A DNA stretch of 64,000 bases from Colias croceus (GCF_905220415.1 NC_059542.1:558001-622000), one strand, 5' to 3'. Shown: positions 37,801 through 46,425, counted from the first letter of the stretch. Translations and numbers: made by a program. The notes: generated by a model from the sequence alone, not told the origin.

Positions 37801-40800
37801 AAAGCGACTTTATTTTATACTATGTTGTGATGTAATGGAGTAATAGTTCAGTCATTTATCTTAATATATATAAATCTCGTGTCACAATGTTTGTCCTCAA
37901 TGGACCCCTAAACCACTTAACCGATTATAATAAAATTCGCACACCATGTGCACTTCGATCCAACTTGAGAGATAGGATAGTTTTTATGAAAAAAAACGTA
38001 AACATGTAGGGTACCACGGGCGAAGCCGGGGCGAAAAGCTAGTAATACTATAAACTGTAAGCGAAAAGCCCACTGAATTGCAGAGTCTTAAAAGTTATTA
38101 AGTTGCCTCATCGGTCTGATTTTCTTTGGAGTGTCTAGTTAAGAATAATTACTGCACTATTATATTAAATCAACGCAAAAATAATATCAAAATCAGACAT
38201 TTCAATGATAATCATAAGTACTTTTCGATTACATGTAAATTTTAGCAAAGCATTTGATTTAGTGGATAATAAAATATTATTTCTAAAAGTATCTGAAATG
38301 CACGATCACAAATACAGTTGCGTGACTTAATTTTATGCGTGACTTTATTTTATCTATATGGCATTATGGACAAAATCATAATCCAATTGAAACAATTCGC
38401 AAGTACAATTTCTGAAGAAAATTTCCATTTCCATTCAAAGGAGTTCTACAAGAATCTCTATTCTTTATTCTATTTGTAAATGATTGATTAAACAGATAAC
38501 ATTTGAAGATGAACGCAAATGACTTACTTATTTTAAGTAAAAATATATTATATACATATTTAAAGAATAAAAAAAATTCGATCACGACGCGGCTTTTGTC
38601 AATAATGATAAAACATTTCAATGCTATAAAACTAAACTGAACTAAAAAGTTTTCTTTTATATTCAGTTATCTTGAAAAAATATGACAAAATCTCCACAAT
38701 CGTGTCAACAAAACAAACAATTAAATCTATATGGCACCTACTCAAGTATAATAAAATGTTTCCACAGCCAGGTTTTCACCCACGCGTCCGCATTAAGATG
38801 TAGTATCTAGGCCCTTCTGGCGAGAGACAGCACACAAAAAAAGCCGGGTTCACCAAACCAAGGAATAAATCTATATATCTATTTATTTTCTCTTACTCTC
38901 TATTGTAACCAATTTTAATTTATAATAATTAAGTACTTGCTAAGAGGCTTTTTGTGTATTCATTTTAGAGGCAAGCTGTTTCTCCTAAACACAGGTTGCC
39001 CAGTAACCTAGCTAGGGAAACATTGGCTTGTATAAATAATTGTTTTGGTAGCCTTTTTATTTATATACTTTTACATGAATATTAATTGTATACCTATTGT
39101 AATAAATTGTAATTGTAATTATTGTATGTATGTATGTTTAATAATAAATAAATTTGAATTTGAATATCACCTGCACAATCTCATCCCCCTCATGCACGTG
39201 TCCGGAAGCATGTGCAGGAGAACCGAACCGTATGTGTGCGAGCTGGTGGTGTCCGCAGAACGACGGCACCACCTGGAAGCCCAGCGCTCGACCGTTCTGC
39301 TTCAGGGATACTGTGTCCACCCACGCGGGCTGCAGGATCATTGGGTCGGACACGTCCTGGGGAACAGATGGTGTTATATAACATGCTTCTTTAATAACTC
39401 TGGCCCCGGTACCACAGACACAATAGAAAGTCTATTGTGTCTGGGACCGATCGGGCCGCTTGGGGCTCAATGGGTTAAATAAGTAGGCATTAGACATGTG
39501 AAGTTGGTTTATTTAAGCTACAAAAACTCAATTTAAAATGAATAAAATATTATCATTCATGCCACCATACCATGCCTATTGAATCAAACTAAAAAAATTG
39601 TGTAAGTACATAGTTTTCAAAAGTTTTCAATAATTTTTGTAGCAACATTGAATTTATCTTAAAAACTATAATAAAATTTTTAGTGGTGCAAATTCCAGAA
39701 AATTTATTTATTTCAAGTAAAATTTCAAGATTCCGTTGTGGCAATACTGTCATGGAGTAAAGCGACAATTTTGTATGTTTGAATCTTACCACATAAGTTT
39801 TACTTCTGACACATGTGCTCAGCACACAAGCTTTTTTTTTACTTAAAACCCCAAACTCACCTGTATAATATAATCAGCAGTAGCCGCAGCAGCAGCAGCA
39901 GCCGCGGCCACAGCCCGTGCCGGCTGCTCCGCGAACCGGTCTCGCTGCGCACATGTAGCTGCTTCTAGTGACAGTTTGAGCAGCGCTGCTTTGCGCTCGG
40001 CTAACGGCGCGCCGGAACATAGCGGCCATCTGGGTAAAAGTGGATGTGTTTATTTTACAAATAAATAAAAATTATTTCAAAATTATCTTTTGTTATTTTT
40101 TTTGTCTTATTACAATTTCCTGTTCTTTAAACTTGGTAAATTGCAACTTGGTTTTTTGTGAATTAATATCCTACTCATATTTTAAATGCGAAAGTTTGTA
40201 AGGAATGAGCATGAATGGATGACGGATGTTTGTTACTCTTCCACACAAATACTACTGGACCGATTACAATGAAATTTGGTATTTAGGTAGCTGAAGACCC
40301 AGATTAAGACATAGGCTGGAACTATGCGGGCTTTTCTTTGAAATCGCGGGCAAAGCCGCAAGCGGAAGCCTAGTTTCACATACGTAAAGAGTAATTTAAA
40401 TTCAGCTATGTTTTGAAACAGTTGTAACTGCCGCTGTTATTATTTTATCTGTCACAACCTTAAATTATGTTTTACGATCCACAACTGTCAAATAGCACTG
40501 TTCAGAAGCCCATAATATTATGCCAGTGATAAGTAATTTATCTAGCGAGCTACACTTGCACACCATCTCGCAGCGCTGACATAATGCCACGTGCACACTC
40601 CCACCTGTCGAGCCAGCACACGAGCGGCTTGACGGCGTGCACGGTGCGCGCCACGTCCGCCAGCGAGTGCGTCTCGAGCCGCGCGTCGGCGTGCTGCCGC
40701 AGCGCGCGGGCCAGCGACGCGGCCGCCGCCGACACGCGCAGGGCCAGCTGCTGGACGCACTCGCGGGATATCTCATAGTGCTGGAATAGGGTGTACGGAC

Positions 40801-42746
40801 ACACATATATAAGAATATTGTAAAAAGTATCAAGAAAGGCAGAAGCGCTACTCTACATCCATACTTAATATTATAAATGCGAAAGTAACTCTGTCTGTCT
40901 GTTACTCAATCACGCCTTAACTACTGAACCAATTTGAATGAAATTTGGTATAGAGATATTTTGCTACCCGAGAAAGGACATAGGCTTCTTTTTCCCCGGG
41001 ACATAGGATAGATTTTATCCCGGAAATCCCCCGGGAACGGGAACTACGCTGGTTTTTCTTTGACTGCGCGGGCGAAGCCGCAAGTGATAGGGATATAATA
41101 CTTACTTACTTACTTACTTACTGGAGTGGCGCAGGGACCCAAAGTGAGTCTTGGCCTCCGACAATAAGAGCCTCCATTTTACTCTATCCTGCGCCATCTC
41201 TTGCCAGTTATAGGTAGATAGGGATATAATAGGGATATAATATCAAACTTATAAATAAATAAAATTCATTTATTTCAGGCCACATAGCCCATATAGTATT
41301 AGTAATATCTAATTCTAGTGTTAGTATTACAATTATATAATAGTATAGATATTAAGTAGATCAAAGGCATATTTGATTGTATATTATAACTTGAAATATT
41401 TAAATAGAGTGAAATGAAATTATGAAAATATACTGAAATTGAATGACAGGTCAAAATCCACCAGGTTTACTACGCCGTCACTAAAGATAGTTCTACTTTC
41501 ATATATTAACAAACTACCTAACTAATACAAACTTTCCAACCGCTTTGTCTAAAACCAAATAAATTATATACTTATCAAATCTCAGCAACTACTGGTCCAA
41601 TTTAAAAAATTATTTCAGTGTTAGATAGCCCATTTATCGAAGAAGGCTAAATAGGCTATAATATATCATCATGCTAAGACCAACAGGAGCGGAGCAATGC
41701 AGGTAAAAGCGTGGGGCACAACTAATCTGTATGTGTAATGGCAGATAACTATTGATGCGAGAATTTGTGTTTATTTGTGTAGTTTACTCATGATGATAAT
41801 GCAATAAAGATATTTGAATGTATATCATTTATTTATAACATATGTGGCCCAAACAAGGATAAAACTACACAACAGCATAGTATAATATGCCTTTAATAAA
41901 GATACATATTTAGTAGTTTAAATATTAAGTTTTATTTAAACACATTGAAAGATAACACAGCTCCATATCAGAATATTACTCAAGCTTGTATGAAAGAAGT
42001 GTTAAGAATTGCTGTATCTATATTACATTTAAAAAAAATCCAATAAACTCTTGATTTATATACAGTATATTGTTTACATATTCTGCATTGCAATGTTTTC
42101 ATTTGTAATTAAATTAAAACCAACCTTTGCAGAAAATACTAGATAACAAGTGGTGTAGCAATGCTTTGTGAAGATAATGATTTTATTTTGATAAACATCA
42201 CAAAATTAATAGAATTATTATATTATTCGATTATACTCAAGCATGGTCATATTGAATAACTTTTGTTATTACATAAAGTTAATGCTCTGTTGCTTTATTT
42301 ATAGATATAATTAGAGTATAATAAGAAATGTTTATGAACATGTTGTGTAATTAAAACCTACTTAGTAAGGTTTCTTGAATGGGATTTAACTGAACAAAAT
42401 GCATAATCAGGTAAAGCTAGTATTACATAAAGCAAGATTATACGTACAAAGTTTCGCAAATGCTCCACAGCCTCTAGCAGCAGCTCCTGATGGCCAATGA
42501 TCCTGATACCAAGATATTCAAGATCGTCACATCGTAGCGTCAACAGTTTAGTTCCATTTACACCTCTGCTTAACAGCTCTGGCGCATACTGAGCGACCAT
42601 AGGCCCCAAACCTGCGTCAAAACATTATTACATTATCAAAACTTACATGACTCACCATTGAGACGACAACACTATAAAAACTATTTACCCGACATCCATT
42701 CCGCCACTTGGTCTGGTGACCATTCTGCAATATTTAAAGGATTCAT
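25733..42746 (-). CDS. cnk: Connector enhancer of KSR (CNK), 21 coding exons, 1359 aa
   Basis: CNK is a multidomain scaffold at the plasma membrane that brings KSR and RAF together in Ras/MAPK signalling; in Drosophila it also binds Src42 and, through its SAM domain, the small adaptor Ave/HYP. Exons, high to low: 42746-42689, 42611-42448, 40780-40605, 40029-39861, 39356-39171, 37608-37415, 36841-36710, 36083-35987, 35559-35479, 34864-34320, 34046-33572, 33075-32724, 31704-31550, 30446-30246, 29670-29407, 28391-28101, 27415-27162, 26794-26722, 26598-26546, 26465-26414, 25840-25733. All introns are GT-AG and the phase carries through without a stop. Domains: SAM (about 1-75), CRIC (80-190), PDZ (200-285), a long Pro/Ser/charged linker, PH (885-985), then an acidic and basic segment (ETDYSDTESD) and a conserved FVTLEEFMLKKQEEE motif. 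The start ATG follows a short AT-rich leader. Some boundaries could shift by a few bases; gene identity is very secure. Confidence 0.95.
26414..26465 (-). CDS. cnk: cnk exon 20
   Basis: Encodes STGGASVSRLRLMFGGRQ. Acceptor TTTTAG, donor GTATGT, phase 0 at its end. The basic LRLMFGG segment looks constrained. Confidence 0.82.
26546..26598 (-). CDS. cnk: cnk exon 19
   Basis: Encodes VHLTASTNSGQTQSTTE plus two bases. Acceptor TTCCAG, donor GTAAGA. Confidence 0.8.
26722..26794 (-). CDS. cnk: cnk exon 18
   Basis: Encodes YEKIVFPDERTDNNRQESFR then KKEK. Acceptor TTATAG, donor GTGAGC; phase fits both neighbours. Confidence 0.85.
27162..27415 (-). CDS. cnk: cnk exon 17 with Gln-His-Gly repeat
   Basis: Encodes VYSERVLLGVTERRELQRRL and DRIVPDVIYGELDPQHGH, then tandem QHGHG units written by a 12-bp repeat (CAGCATGGACAT), and ends RPAGDG. 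The first half is conserved-looking; the repeat probably varies in length between individuals. Donor GTATGT. Confidence 0.92.
27667..27835 (-). repeat. Intronic hairpin repeat (GAGCGTGTGTGC family), copy 1
   Basis: On the minus strand it begins AAAAGAGCGTGTGTGCCGAG, has AGTGAAACTTTG near the start and AAAGTTTCACT at the end, so it can fold. Relatives are at 35041, 35668 and 39720, all in cnk introns. Confidence 0.6.
27860..28050 (+). mobile_element. Helitron-like element in cnk intron, 5' truncated
   Basis: Shares AACTACTGAACCAATTTTCA, the CCCACGGGAACGGGAACTAT segment and the terminal CTAG with its relatives. It opposes the cnk reading direction. Confidence 0.7.
28101..28391 (-). CDS. cnk: cnk exon 16
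   Basis: Read in phase, it encodes SKQATPTPTEQYRSYRRAP, a Pro/Ser run that could bind SH3 domains, INYIHASNPNLLDFEKSDFV, and LVGFVTLEEFMLKKQEEERR. The last part looks strongly conserved and is probably a helix. The GC-rich Pro part makes longer but false frames on the same strand. Confidence 0.93.
28875..29095 (+). mobile_element. tRNA-derived SINE, second family
   Basis: A-box-like TGGTACAGTGGTTGACC and B-box GGTTCTATTCCC, spaced as in a tRNA gene, followed by a body with CTGATCACCTACTTGTCCCT and GGGGACATGGGACTTC. It lies in the cnk intron between exons 16 and 15. Confidence 0.75.
29407..29670 (-). CDS. cnk: cnk exon 15
   Basis: Encodes TDFKQFSETDYSDTESDTES, a run of alternating Lys/Glu residues, then SGRSESQENVSQPASSLDRK and a basic end. 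The ETDYSDTESD segment is an acidic Tyr/Ser phosphorylation-type motif. Donor GTAAGA. Confidence 0.93.
29919..30134 (+). mobile_element. Helitron-like element in cnk intron
   Basis: Starts at about CATACTAATATTATAAAGAG and ends GGCGGAAAGCTAG. Near full length. Confidence 0.7.
30246..30446 (-). CDS. cnk: cnk exon 14 (PH domain, second half)
   Basis: Encodes CMIYLEGCTVCAAGEVKSRA, AFKVYHTGTAVYFAAAS and the C-terminal helix DAMLAWIQLVHRATL with its invariant tryptophan. Donor GTGAGT. Confidence 0.95.
30738..31531. repeat. 25-bp minisatellite in cnk intron
   Basis: About 800 bp of tandem units of the form ACGTATTGTAGTAAAGTGTA plus TTGTA, with G/A and T/A variants at fixed positions. A distinctive variant (TTGTTACG) recurs at 30931 and 31256, 325 bp or 13 units apart, with the same order of variants around it. 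Blocks of units have therefore been duplicated. It ends about 20 bp from the exon 13 donor. Confidence 0.95.
31550..31704 (-). CDS. cnk: cnk exon 13 (PH domain, first half)
   Basis: Encodes RRSVSARGLC, GGWVWQRVRA and WAHRYLLLTHNLLYAYRSPD, the first strands of a PH domain (G-W at strand 1, W-x-x-R-Y at strand 3). Donor GTGAGT lies about 20 bp from the minisatellite. Confidence 0.93.
31746..32364 (-). mobile_element. Helitron-like element split by a MITE
   Basis: On the minus strand it starts TCTATACTAATATTATAAAG and ends GGGCACAGCTAG. The body is interrupted by the element at 31797-32213; joining the flanks restores the TTGGTCTTAGxGTGATxATA context seen in the copy at 36329. Confidence 0.75.
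31797..32213. mobile_element. PIF/Harbinger-type MITE nested in a Helitron-like element
   Basis: 417 bp with long inverted ends starting GGGTTCATACGCACTATGCG and flanked by TTA on both sides (31794-31796 and 32214-32216). A 3-bp TTA duplication is the PIF/Harbinger signature. An extra internal copy of the end motif (TATACGCACTGTGCGG near 31918) suggests internal duplication. Confidence 0.85.
32724..33075 (-). CDS. cnk: cnk exon 12 (linker)
   Basis: Encodes ISVPLRHITKHDIKLISNER, repeats of RRDDT type, then SRSLKKKNSILA, which leads into the PH domain. Acceptor TTACAG, donor GTGAGT. Confidence 0.92.
33572..34046 (-). CDS. cnk: cnk exon 11 (linker)
   Basis: Encodes FPKPRITERWKVSDVPPEPP, a Pro-rich part and a five-residue tandem repeat (RDSKV, RDSKI, RDSKV, RDMNI). 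Repeat DNA is a 15-bp unit near 33765-33820. Donor GTCTGT is weak. Confidence 0.9.
34320..34864 (-). CDS. cnk: cnk exon 10 (linker)
   Basis: Encodes AVSCSTGLQLSPRPRTCLGV, a Pro/Ser-rich part, then a long acidic stretch with imperfect repeats (SQEVSQDVSQEISQDD), ending DRLGQEERVK. Strong strand bias in base composition: G-rich then A-rich on the coding strand. Donor GTAAGT. Confidence 0.92.
35041..35213 (+). repeat. Intronic hairpin repeat, copy 2
   Basis: Begins AAAAAGAGCGTGTGTGCCAA, contains GAAACTTCTTTTGCAAGATT, ends GAGTTTCACTT. Same family as 27667-27835. Confidence 0.6.
35479..35559 (-). CDS. cnk: cnk exon 9 (linker)
   Basis: Encodes FWQELQQQRWEHGTHDPDDS then TLYRRDK. A 27-codon exon, phase 0 at both ends. 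Acceptor TTTTAG, donor GTATTG. Confidence 0.9.
35668..35817 (+). repeat. Intronic hairpin repeat, copy 3
   Basis: Begins AAAAAGAGCGTC and shares AGACTTCTTTGGCAAGATTC and the ATCGTCGCCTT segment with copy 2. It is more diverged. Confidence 0.55.
35987..36083 (-). CDS. cnk: cnk exon 8 (linker)
   Basis: Encodes MYPPKPQTVVQRRHTISCGS then PVSKRPHLSIEQ. The RRHTIS segment looks like a basophilic-kinase or 14-3-3-type site. Donor GTAATT. Confidence 0.9.
36329..36528 (-). mobile_element. Helitron-like element in cnk intron
   Basis: On the minus strand it starts TCTACACTAATATTATAAGG and ends GCACAGCTAG. Uninterrupted relative of the copy at 31746. Confidence 0.75.
36710..36841 (-). CDS. cnk: cnk exon 7 (linker)
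   Basis: Encodes YELEFPISEAPP, an acidic stretch EPEPESDDSEPLSPPASP and LHLDRAR. Acceptor TTTTCAG, donor GTGAGA. Confidence 0.9.
36856..37009 (+). repeat. Dispersed GC-rich repeat, copy split by a TIR element
   Basis: Same repeat as 11076-11252 in the opposite orientation. It reads from CGTGTGTCACTAGGGGACTG to GAAGCTATGCAAT; the expected continuation AATAGCTTAA appears only after 37369. It begins 15 bp outside the exon 7 acceptor. Confidence 0.75.
37010..37369. mobile_element. GC-rich TIR element nested in the dispersed repeat
   Basis: Ends are inverted (GGGCGTTTTCCATTAC and GTAATGGAAAAACGCCC). The interior is built of CCGGCACCGG/GCCGGCGCC-type short repeats. AAT lies on both sides (37007-37009, 37370-37372), and the second copy of the host repeat shows the empty site. 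Confidence 0.8.
37415..37608 (-). CDS. cnk: cnk exon 6 (end of PDZ)
   Basis: Encodes VGNTCVIGWSGDAVERVCAS and ELVLRLRRRG, the last helix and strand of PDZ, then a basic Pro/Ala/Leu/Arg-rich tail. Very GC-rich. Acceptor CCACAG, donor GTACAC. Confidence 0.9.
37636..37850 (-). mobile_element. Non-LTR (RTE-like) 3' fragment
   Basis: Contains ACCGCATCAAAATCCGATGC, CATACAAAGGAACATAGGG and GCGACTTTATTTTATACTAT, a recurrent lepidopteran retroelement tail. It lies within 27 bp of the exon 6 acceptor. Class is inferred. Confidence 0.5.
37859..38042 (+). mobile_element. Helitron-like element with a chimeric structure
   Basis: Its 5' half (TCTTAATATATATAAATC through CACACCATGTGCACTTCGAT) matches the copy at 10372, but its 3' end (ACGTAAACATGTA, CGGGCGAAGCCGGGGCG, GCTAG) matches the other family at 22884 and 57244. 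Confidence 0.75.
38233..39165 (+). pseudogene. Decayed non-LTR retrotransposon with reverse transcriptase remnant
   Basis: Around 38235-38290 a frame reads NFSKAFDLVDNKILFLKV, matching the DFSKAFDxVDH motif of jockey/CR1-type reverse transcriptases. Around 38425-38485 another reads KGVLQESLFFILFVND, matching the PQGSxLGPLLFxxYxND block. Stops and frameshifts separate them. The 3' end at about 39130-39165 (AATAAATAAATTTGAATTTG) is a typical retroelement tail. Dead copy in cnk intron 5. Confidence 0.7.
39171..39356 (-). CDS. cnk: cnk exon 5 (PDZ)
   Basis: Encodes DVSDPMILQPAWVDTVSLKQ, LGFQVVPSFCGHHQL and SPAHASGHVHEGDEIVQ. The LGF carboxylate-binding loop and GDEI strand of the PDZ fold are visible. 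Its donor GTGATA is directly followed by a retroelement tail. Confidence 0.95.
39720..39838 (-). repeat. Intronic hairpin repeat, copy 4
   Basis: On the minus strand it begins AAAAAAAGCTTGTGTGCTGA, with AAGTAAAACTTATGTGG and GACAGTATTGCCAC; diverged member of the family at 27667. Confidence 0.5.
39861..40029 (-). CDS. cnk: cnk exon 4 (CRIC, second half)
   Basis: Encodes LKLSLEAATCAQRDRFAEQP and ends ADYIIQ, a hallmark CNK CRIC segment. It contains a run of eight alanines in mixed GCN codons near its end. Acceptor CCCAG, donor GTGAGT. Confidence 0.95.
40169..40373 (+). mobile_element. Helitron-like element in cnk intron
   Basis: Starts TCCTACTCATATTTTAAATG and ends GCGGAAGCCTAG. A central deletion relative to the other copies. 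Confidence 0.65.
40605..40780 (-). CDS. cnk: cnk exon 3 (CRIC, first half)
   Basis: Encodes HYEISRECVQQLALRVSAAA and continues to VCWLDR, the start of the CRIC (conserved region in CNK) domain. GC-rich third positions. Acceptor TTCCAG, donor GTGGGA. Confidence 0.93.
40858..41090 (+). mobile_element. Helitron-like element in cnk intron
   Basis: Starts TCCATACTTAATATTATAAA; carries both CCCGAGAAAGGACATAGGCT and CCCGGAAATCCCCCGGGAAC. The final CTAG has decayed to ATAG. Confidence 0.65.
41100..41212. repeat. ACTT microsatellite plus retroelement fragment
   Basis: Five TTAC/ACTT units precede a GC-balanced segment with GGCGCAGGGACCCAAAGTGA and ACTCTATCCTGCGCCATCTC. It is probably the 3' end of a non-LTR element whose target or tail is the microsatellite. 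Confidence 0.5.
41255..41730. repeat. Decayed retroelement tail and Helitron-like remnant
   Basis: About 41255-41530 looks like a non-LTR 3' tail in minus orientation (AAATAAATGAATTTTATTTA on the minus strand). About 41570-41726 shares AGATAGCCCATTTATCGAAG and GACCAACAGGAGCGGAGCAA with the Helitron-like family but has lost its end. Confidence 0.45.
42448..42611 (-). CDS. cnk: cnk exon 2 (rest of SAM)
   Basis: Encodes the rest of the SAM domain, with LLTLRCDDLEYLGIRIIGHQ and ending EAVEHLRNF. Acceptor ACGCAG, donor GTACGT, phase 0. Confidence 0.95.
42689..42746 (-). CDS. cnk: cnk coding exon 1 (SAM start)
   Basis: Starts at the ATG and encodes MNPLNIAEWSPDQVAEWMS plus one base. This is the first helix of the SAM domain; the W-S-P-D-Q-V-A-E-W pattern is typical of CNK. 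Donor GTAAAT. Confidence 0.92.
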
Positions 42747-42950
42747 AGCACTGTCAAGTTATTTTTCTTTTATTTTCGTTGCATTTAGAACGCATTTTTT
42801 GTTAAAAAAAATAAGCGAATATTTTATCAGCAACAGTTTCTCAGCCGACTTGTGTTTATTGTCAATGTCATCACCGTGACATTCAGTCACTAATGTCAAA
42901 CGGCTTGCCACAGATTATATGTATGCTGAAGAATAATAATTCTGAGCATG
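42747..42950 (-). promoter_or_regulatory. cnk: Probable cnk 5' UTR and promoter
   Basis: Upstream of the ATG the minus strand has a short AT-rich leader, then a GC-balanced patch near 42830-42905 with no repeat and no TATA box that I can support. I infer the transcription start lies here. Confidence 0.4.
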
Positions 42951-43542
42951 TAAAATTTATATAATTTAAAGAACTTGAAATATGTAATCAGTCGAGTTAA
43001 ATAACTAAACATTTTAAAAGCTCCTCGCATAATTAAAATCGTTGGCTTCAATAAAGTAGTGTGGATATTTTGATAAAAGTAACGTCTTTCTTTGAAGATA
43101 GATGGCGCTAGTGTCCTTATTTGTATCCATACAGTATCCATACAATCTTTTAGTTTTTACTGTTCATAGTTATTAATTAATAATATTAATTTTATCATAA
43201 GTAACAGTTTTTGTTCATCATGATAATAAGGACTAATAATTTATAAGTTTTGCTTACTTGGCAATTATCTTATAATATAAAAAAAAATTGGAAAACCTAA
43301 AAGTGCACGCAGTATTCTCTTTGGTGCACGCGTCATAAGTAATAACGGTACCTACCTACCTAATTAATTTTTTACAAGAAATAAATAAATAGAAAAAGAA
43401 TAAAAAATCTTTCCCGCCATTGTCCACCCAGAAAAGGAAAAAATGTAAAACGATGTATTGTAAACTTAAGTTATAGTGCTTCATGGAAGTACCTACTTAT
43501 TGTGTTTAAGTAGGTAGGTACCTACCTATTTATATATATAAA

Positions 43543-43717
43543 CTAGCGGTCCGCCCCGGCTTCGCCCGTGGTAACTACATGTTTATGTTTTTTTTTCATA
43601 AAAACCATCCTCGTACTTCAAGAAATATTATAAAAAAAGAATTAACAAAATCGGTTCAGTCGTTTTCGAGTTATGCGCTTACCAACACTTTTTGCGATTC
43701 ATTTTTATATTATAAGA
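43543..43717 (-). mobile_element. Helitron-like element, CGGGCGAAGCCGGGG family
   Basis: Minus-strand copy ending CCGGGGCGGACCGCTAG, matching 22884-23038 and 57244-57388. Confidence 0.75.
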
Positions 43718-44073
43718 TATTTAATGATTTTCCAAAACTGTTGGAACTGCATTGAGATAGTACATCAACATATGGAGTCGACACCGCTTACATCACATAA
43801 GTTCCGCTCAACATACGCCATATGGCGTAACTGCACGCTCATTTTTTATTTGTTTTAAAGTGAAACGCATCAAATATGCCTTCGTGTGTGTTACGATATT
43901 GCACAAATAATACAAATAATATTACGGAAAAGTGCAAAGGAATAACTTTCATCGATAAGTACCAGATACCTAACTAAGTAGATAATAAACAATATGTTAC
44001 GGGTTACCTATTTTTAAAACTTAGAGCAAAAAAATGGCGCACAGATTTTGTTCGTGGTGTCTCCTCCATAGTA

Positions 44074-44574
44074 ATTAGTGTTGCCCAAATGCAAGAACAA
44101 GACGAGACTTAGCCAGTCTTGGTCTTGGTCTTGCGCCAATACACCTGGTTTTGGTCTTGGTCTTGGTCTTGCGCCAATACACCTGGTCTTGGTCTTGGTC
44201 TTGGTCTTGCGCTCTCAGTCTTGGTCTTGGTCTTGGTCTTGCAGCAAGAGTCTTGCAAGTCTTGCAATTACCTATTAGTCTAGGTATTACTATTTATTAA
44301 AGTTTACTTTAAATCTTAGAAAAACGTATTACAATTGGAACATTGTGAGCTTGAATTAACATAGCCATGGTAAAGATCAAGCAGATTAATAAATAACTGA
44401 AGATTTGATAAGAAATTCGAAAAATCAAAGTCCTAGCTGCAAGACGCAAGAGTCTTGCAGGCTATGTCTTGTTCTTGCTCAAGTCTTGCACGGTCAGTCT
44501 TGGTCTTGGTCTTGCAAAAACGCAAGAACAAGACCAAGACTGCAAGACCAAGACTGAATTTGGGCAACACTAAT
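44074..44574. mobile_element. TIR element filled with TCTTGG hexamer repeats
   Basis: Ends ATTAGTGTTGCCCAAAT and its complement are flanked by AGTA on both sides (44070-44073 and 44575-44578). Both arms contain TCTTGGTCTTGG arrays in opposite orientation, so the element can fold into a long hairpin. The superfamily is not assigned. Confidence 0.75.
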
Positions 44575-46425
44575 AGTAATATTATCTCAATGTGGAACTG
44601 TTATTTTTTTGTAACCTAGGTAGGAACCTACCTACTCTTTGAGTGTTTAAAAAAATATGGAATCATTTTCAAATTAGGACCGCTTTTGAATTCTCACAAT
44701 ACCTACCTACACATAAATAATAATGGGAACTTTAATAGGTATTTTCTATCACCAATATTTAAGTATATTTGTCATCAAGTTGTAGGTATCACCTAATAAA
44801 TAGGTACCTAGATCTATCTCCACGAAATATTTCTGTTCTCAGATAAACAAAAATTGTTCCCAGGTATGAATTATCAAATTAATGGTAATATAGGTATGTG
44901 TAAAATAAGAGATCGATAACCAATAAAACTGTGCTCTGTGCTCTGTGCTCATAAATAGATCTGTCACCAAATAAATCGATTATCGATCCCAGATTGCGAC
45001 TCCTTTTTATTTGATATTTTGTCACCAATAGATAGGTACAGTACCTACCTACCTAGTAACATTGTACATATTTCGTTCAGATATTACATACTGTTTATAT
45101 TTTGTGAGGTTCTAAAAACTAGCCTCATCAAATTATGGGGTTCAATAGGTCATTAGTTGTTTGCTTTGTGAAAATAATTATATTATTCAAAATAAAAAAG
45201 TTATATTTTGGAATAAACATTGTTCTCTAAGGGATAATAATAAAACAATTGTGTTTTCAGTCAACCTAAGAACTTAATACATCTTTGTAAATAAATTTCT
45301 GGACTGTCTGCAGAACTTGGCACGCATTTACCTAGATCTCATATTTTCTTGTTTTGGCAAATTAAGTCAACGATTGAACTCAGCTCCAATTTTTACATAT
45401 GTTTTTGGTGGGATTTATAACTTAGGCTACCTACTTTAACTTAGGTACCTGATAATATTTCATGAATATTAGGAATATTAGGATTAATAAAAGGAAAAAT
45501 TCAGTTACGGTCGAAACCGCGGGACGCATCTGCTAGTACCTACCTAGAATAAACCCGTAGGTAGGCTACCTTGCACGGTGCACCCAATTTAACCGTCTAA
45601 CTATGCGAAAAAGGACGAAATCTTTTTGTTGTGTGTGTACCTACCTATCTAGCTACACATAAAATTATTAAACAATCGTCATCTAATATTGACAGAATTT
45701 CGCAGTTTTTGGATTGTACCTAGGTCGGATTAAAATTATTTAAAGTAGATAAGTTGTTAAGGGTAGGTATGCTCTGGATTTTTCATCGAAATAGTTTCAG
45801 TAGCTTTTGAGATAGGGGGCAAATATAAAGCATTCACAATGAAATCAGAGTCGAATCGGCTTCTACGTAGATAGGTACCTACGGTAGACCGTAGATACCT
45901 ACATAGGTAGCTATAGGTGGTTGTTATGTAGTCTGTTTAAGTTAATAACGCTTTAAAGTTCTAGTCACAATTATAGGTAGGCAGGTATTACACTATCTAC
46001 CTACCTATTACCTAGATAGCTGTACCTATTCACAGACCTAGGTACCTACCTAGTTGTTGTAACTATTTTTAACTTCATAAGAAAAACTGCACAGTGCATA
46101 AGGGCCCTTAATAGGTGAACACGGCAAAATGGACTGTTTTCTATGAGCTAGGATACCTAATTGAAAATATTTAAGTTTTTTCGCACTGAAATTTCAGAAT
46201 GTATTTCAAAACGTACGGTCTATGTGTGATGGGATGACTGTTTCCAAAACACGATTGGAAAAATTTTGCTTGATAAAAAAAAATCCTGAAGTTAGGTACC
46301 TAGTACCTACCTACCTCTAAATTATCATACCTATAAATGCTCATTACAACCGTATTTTACGATAATAATTCGTATAAAAAACAAATAGGTACCTACATAG
46401 GTATTTAGCAATGACCTATTATACT

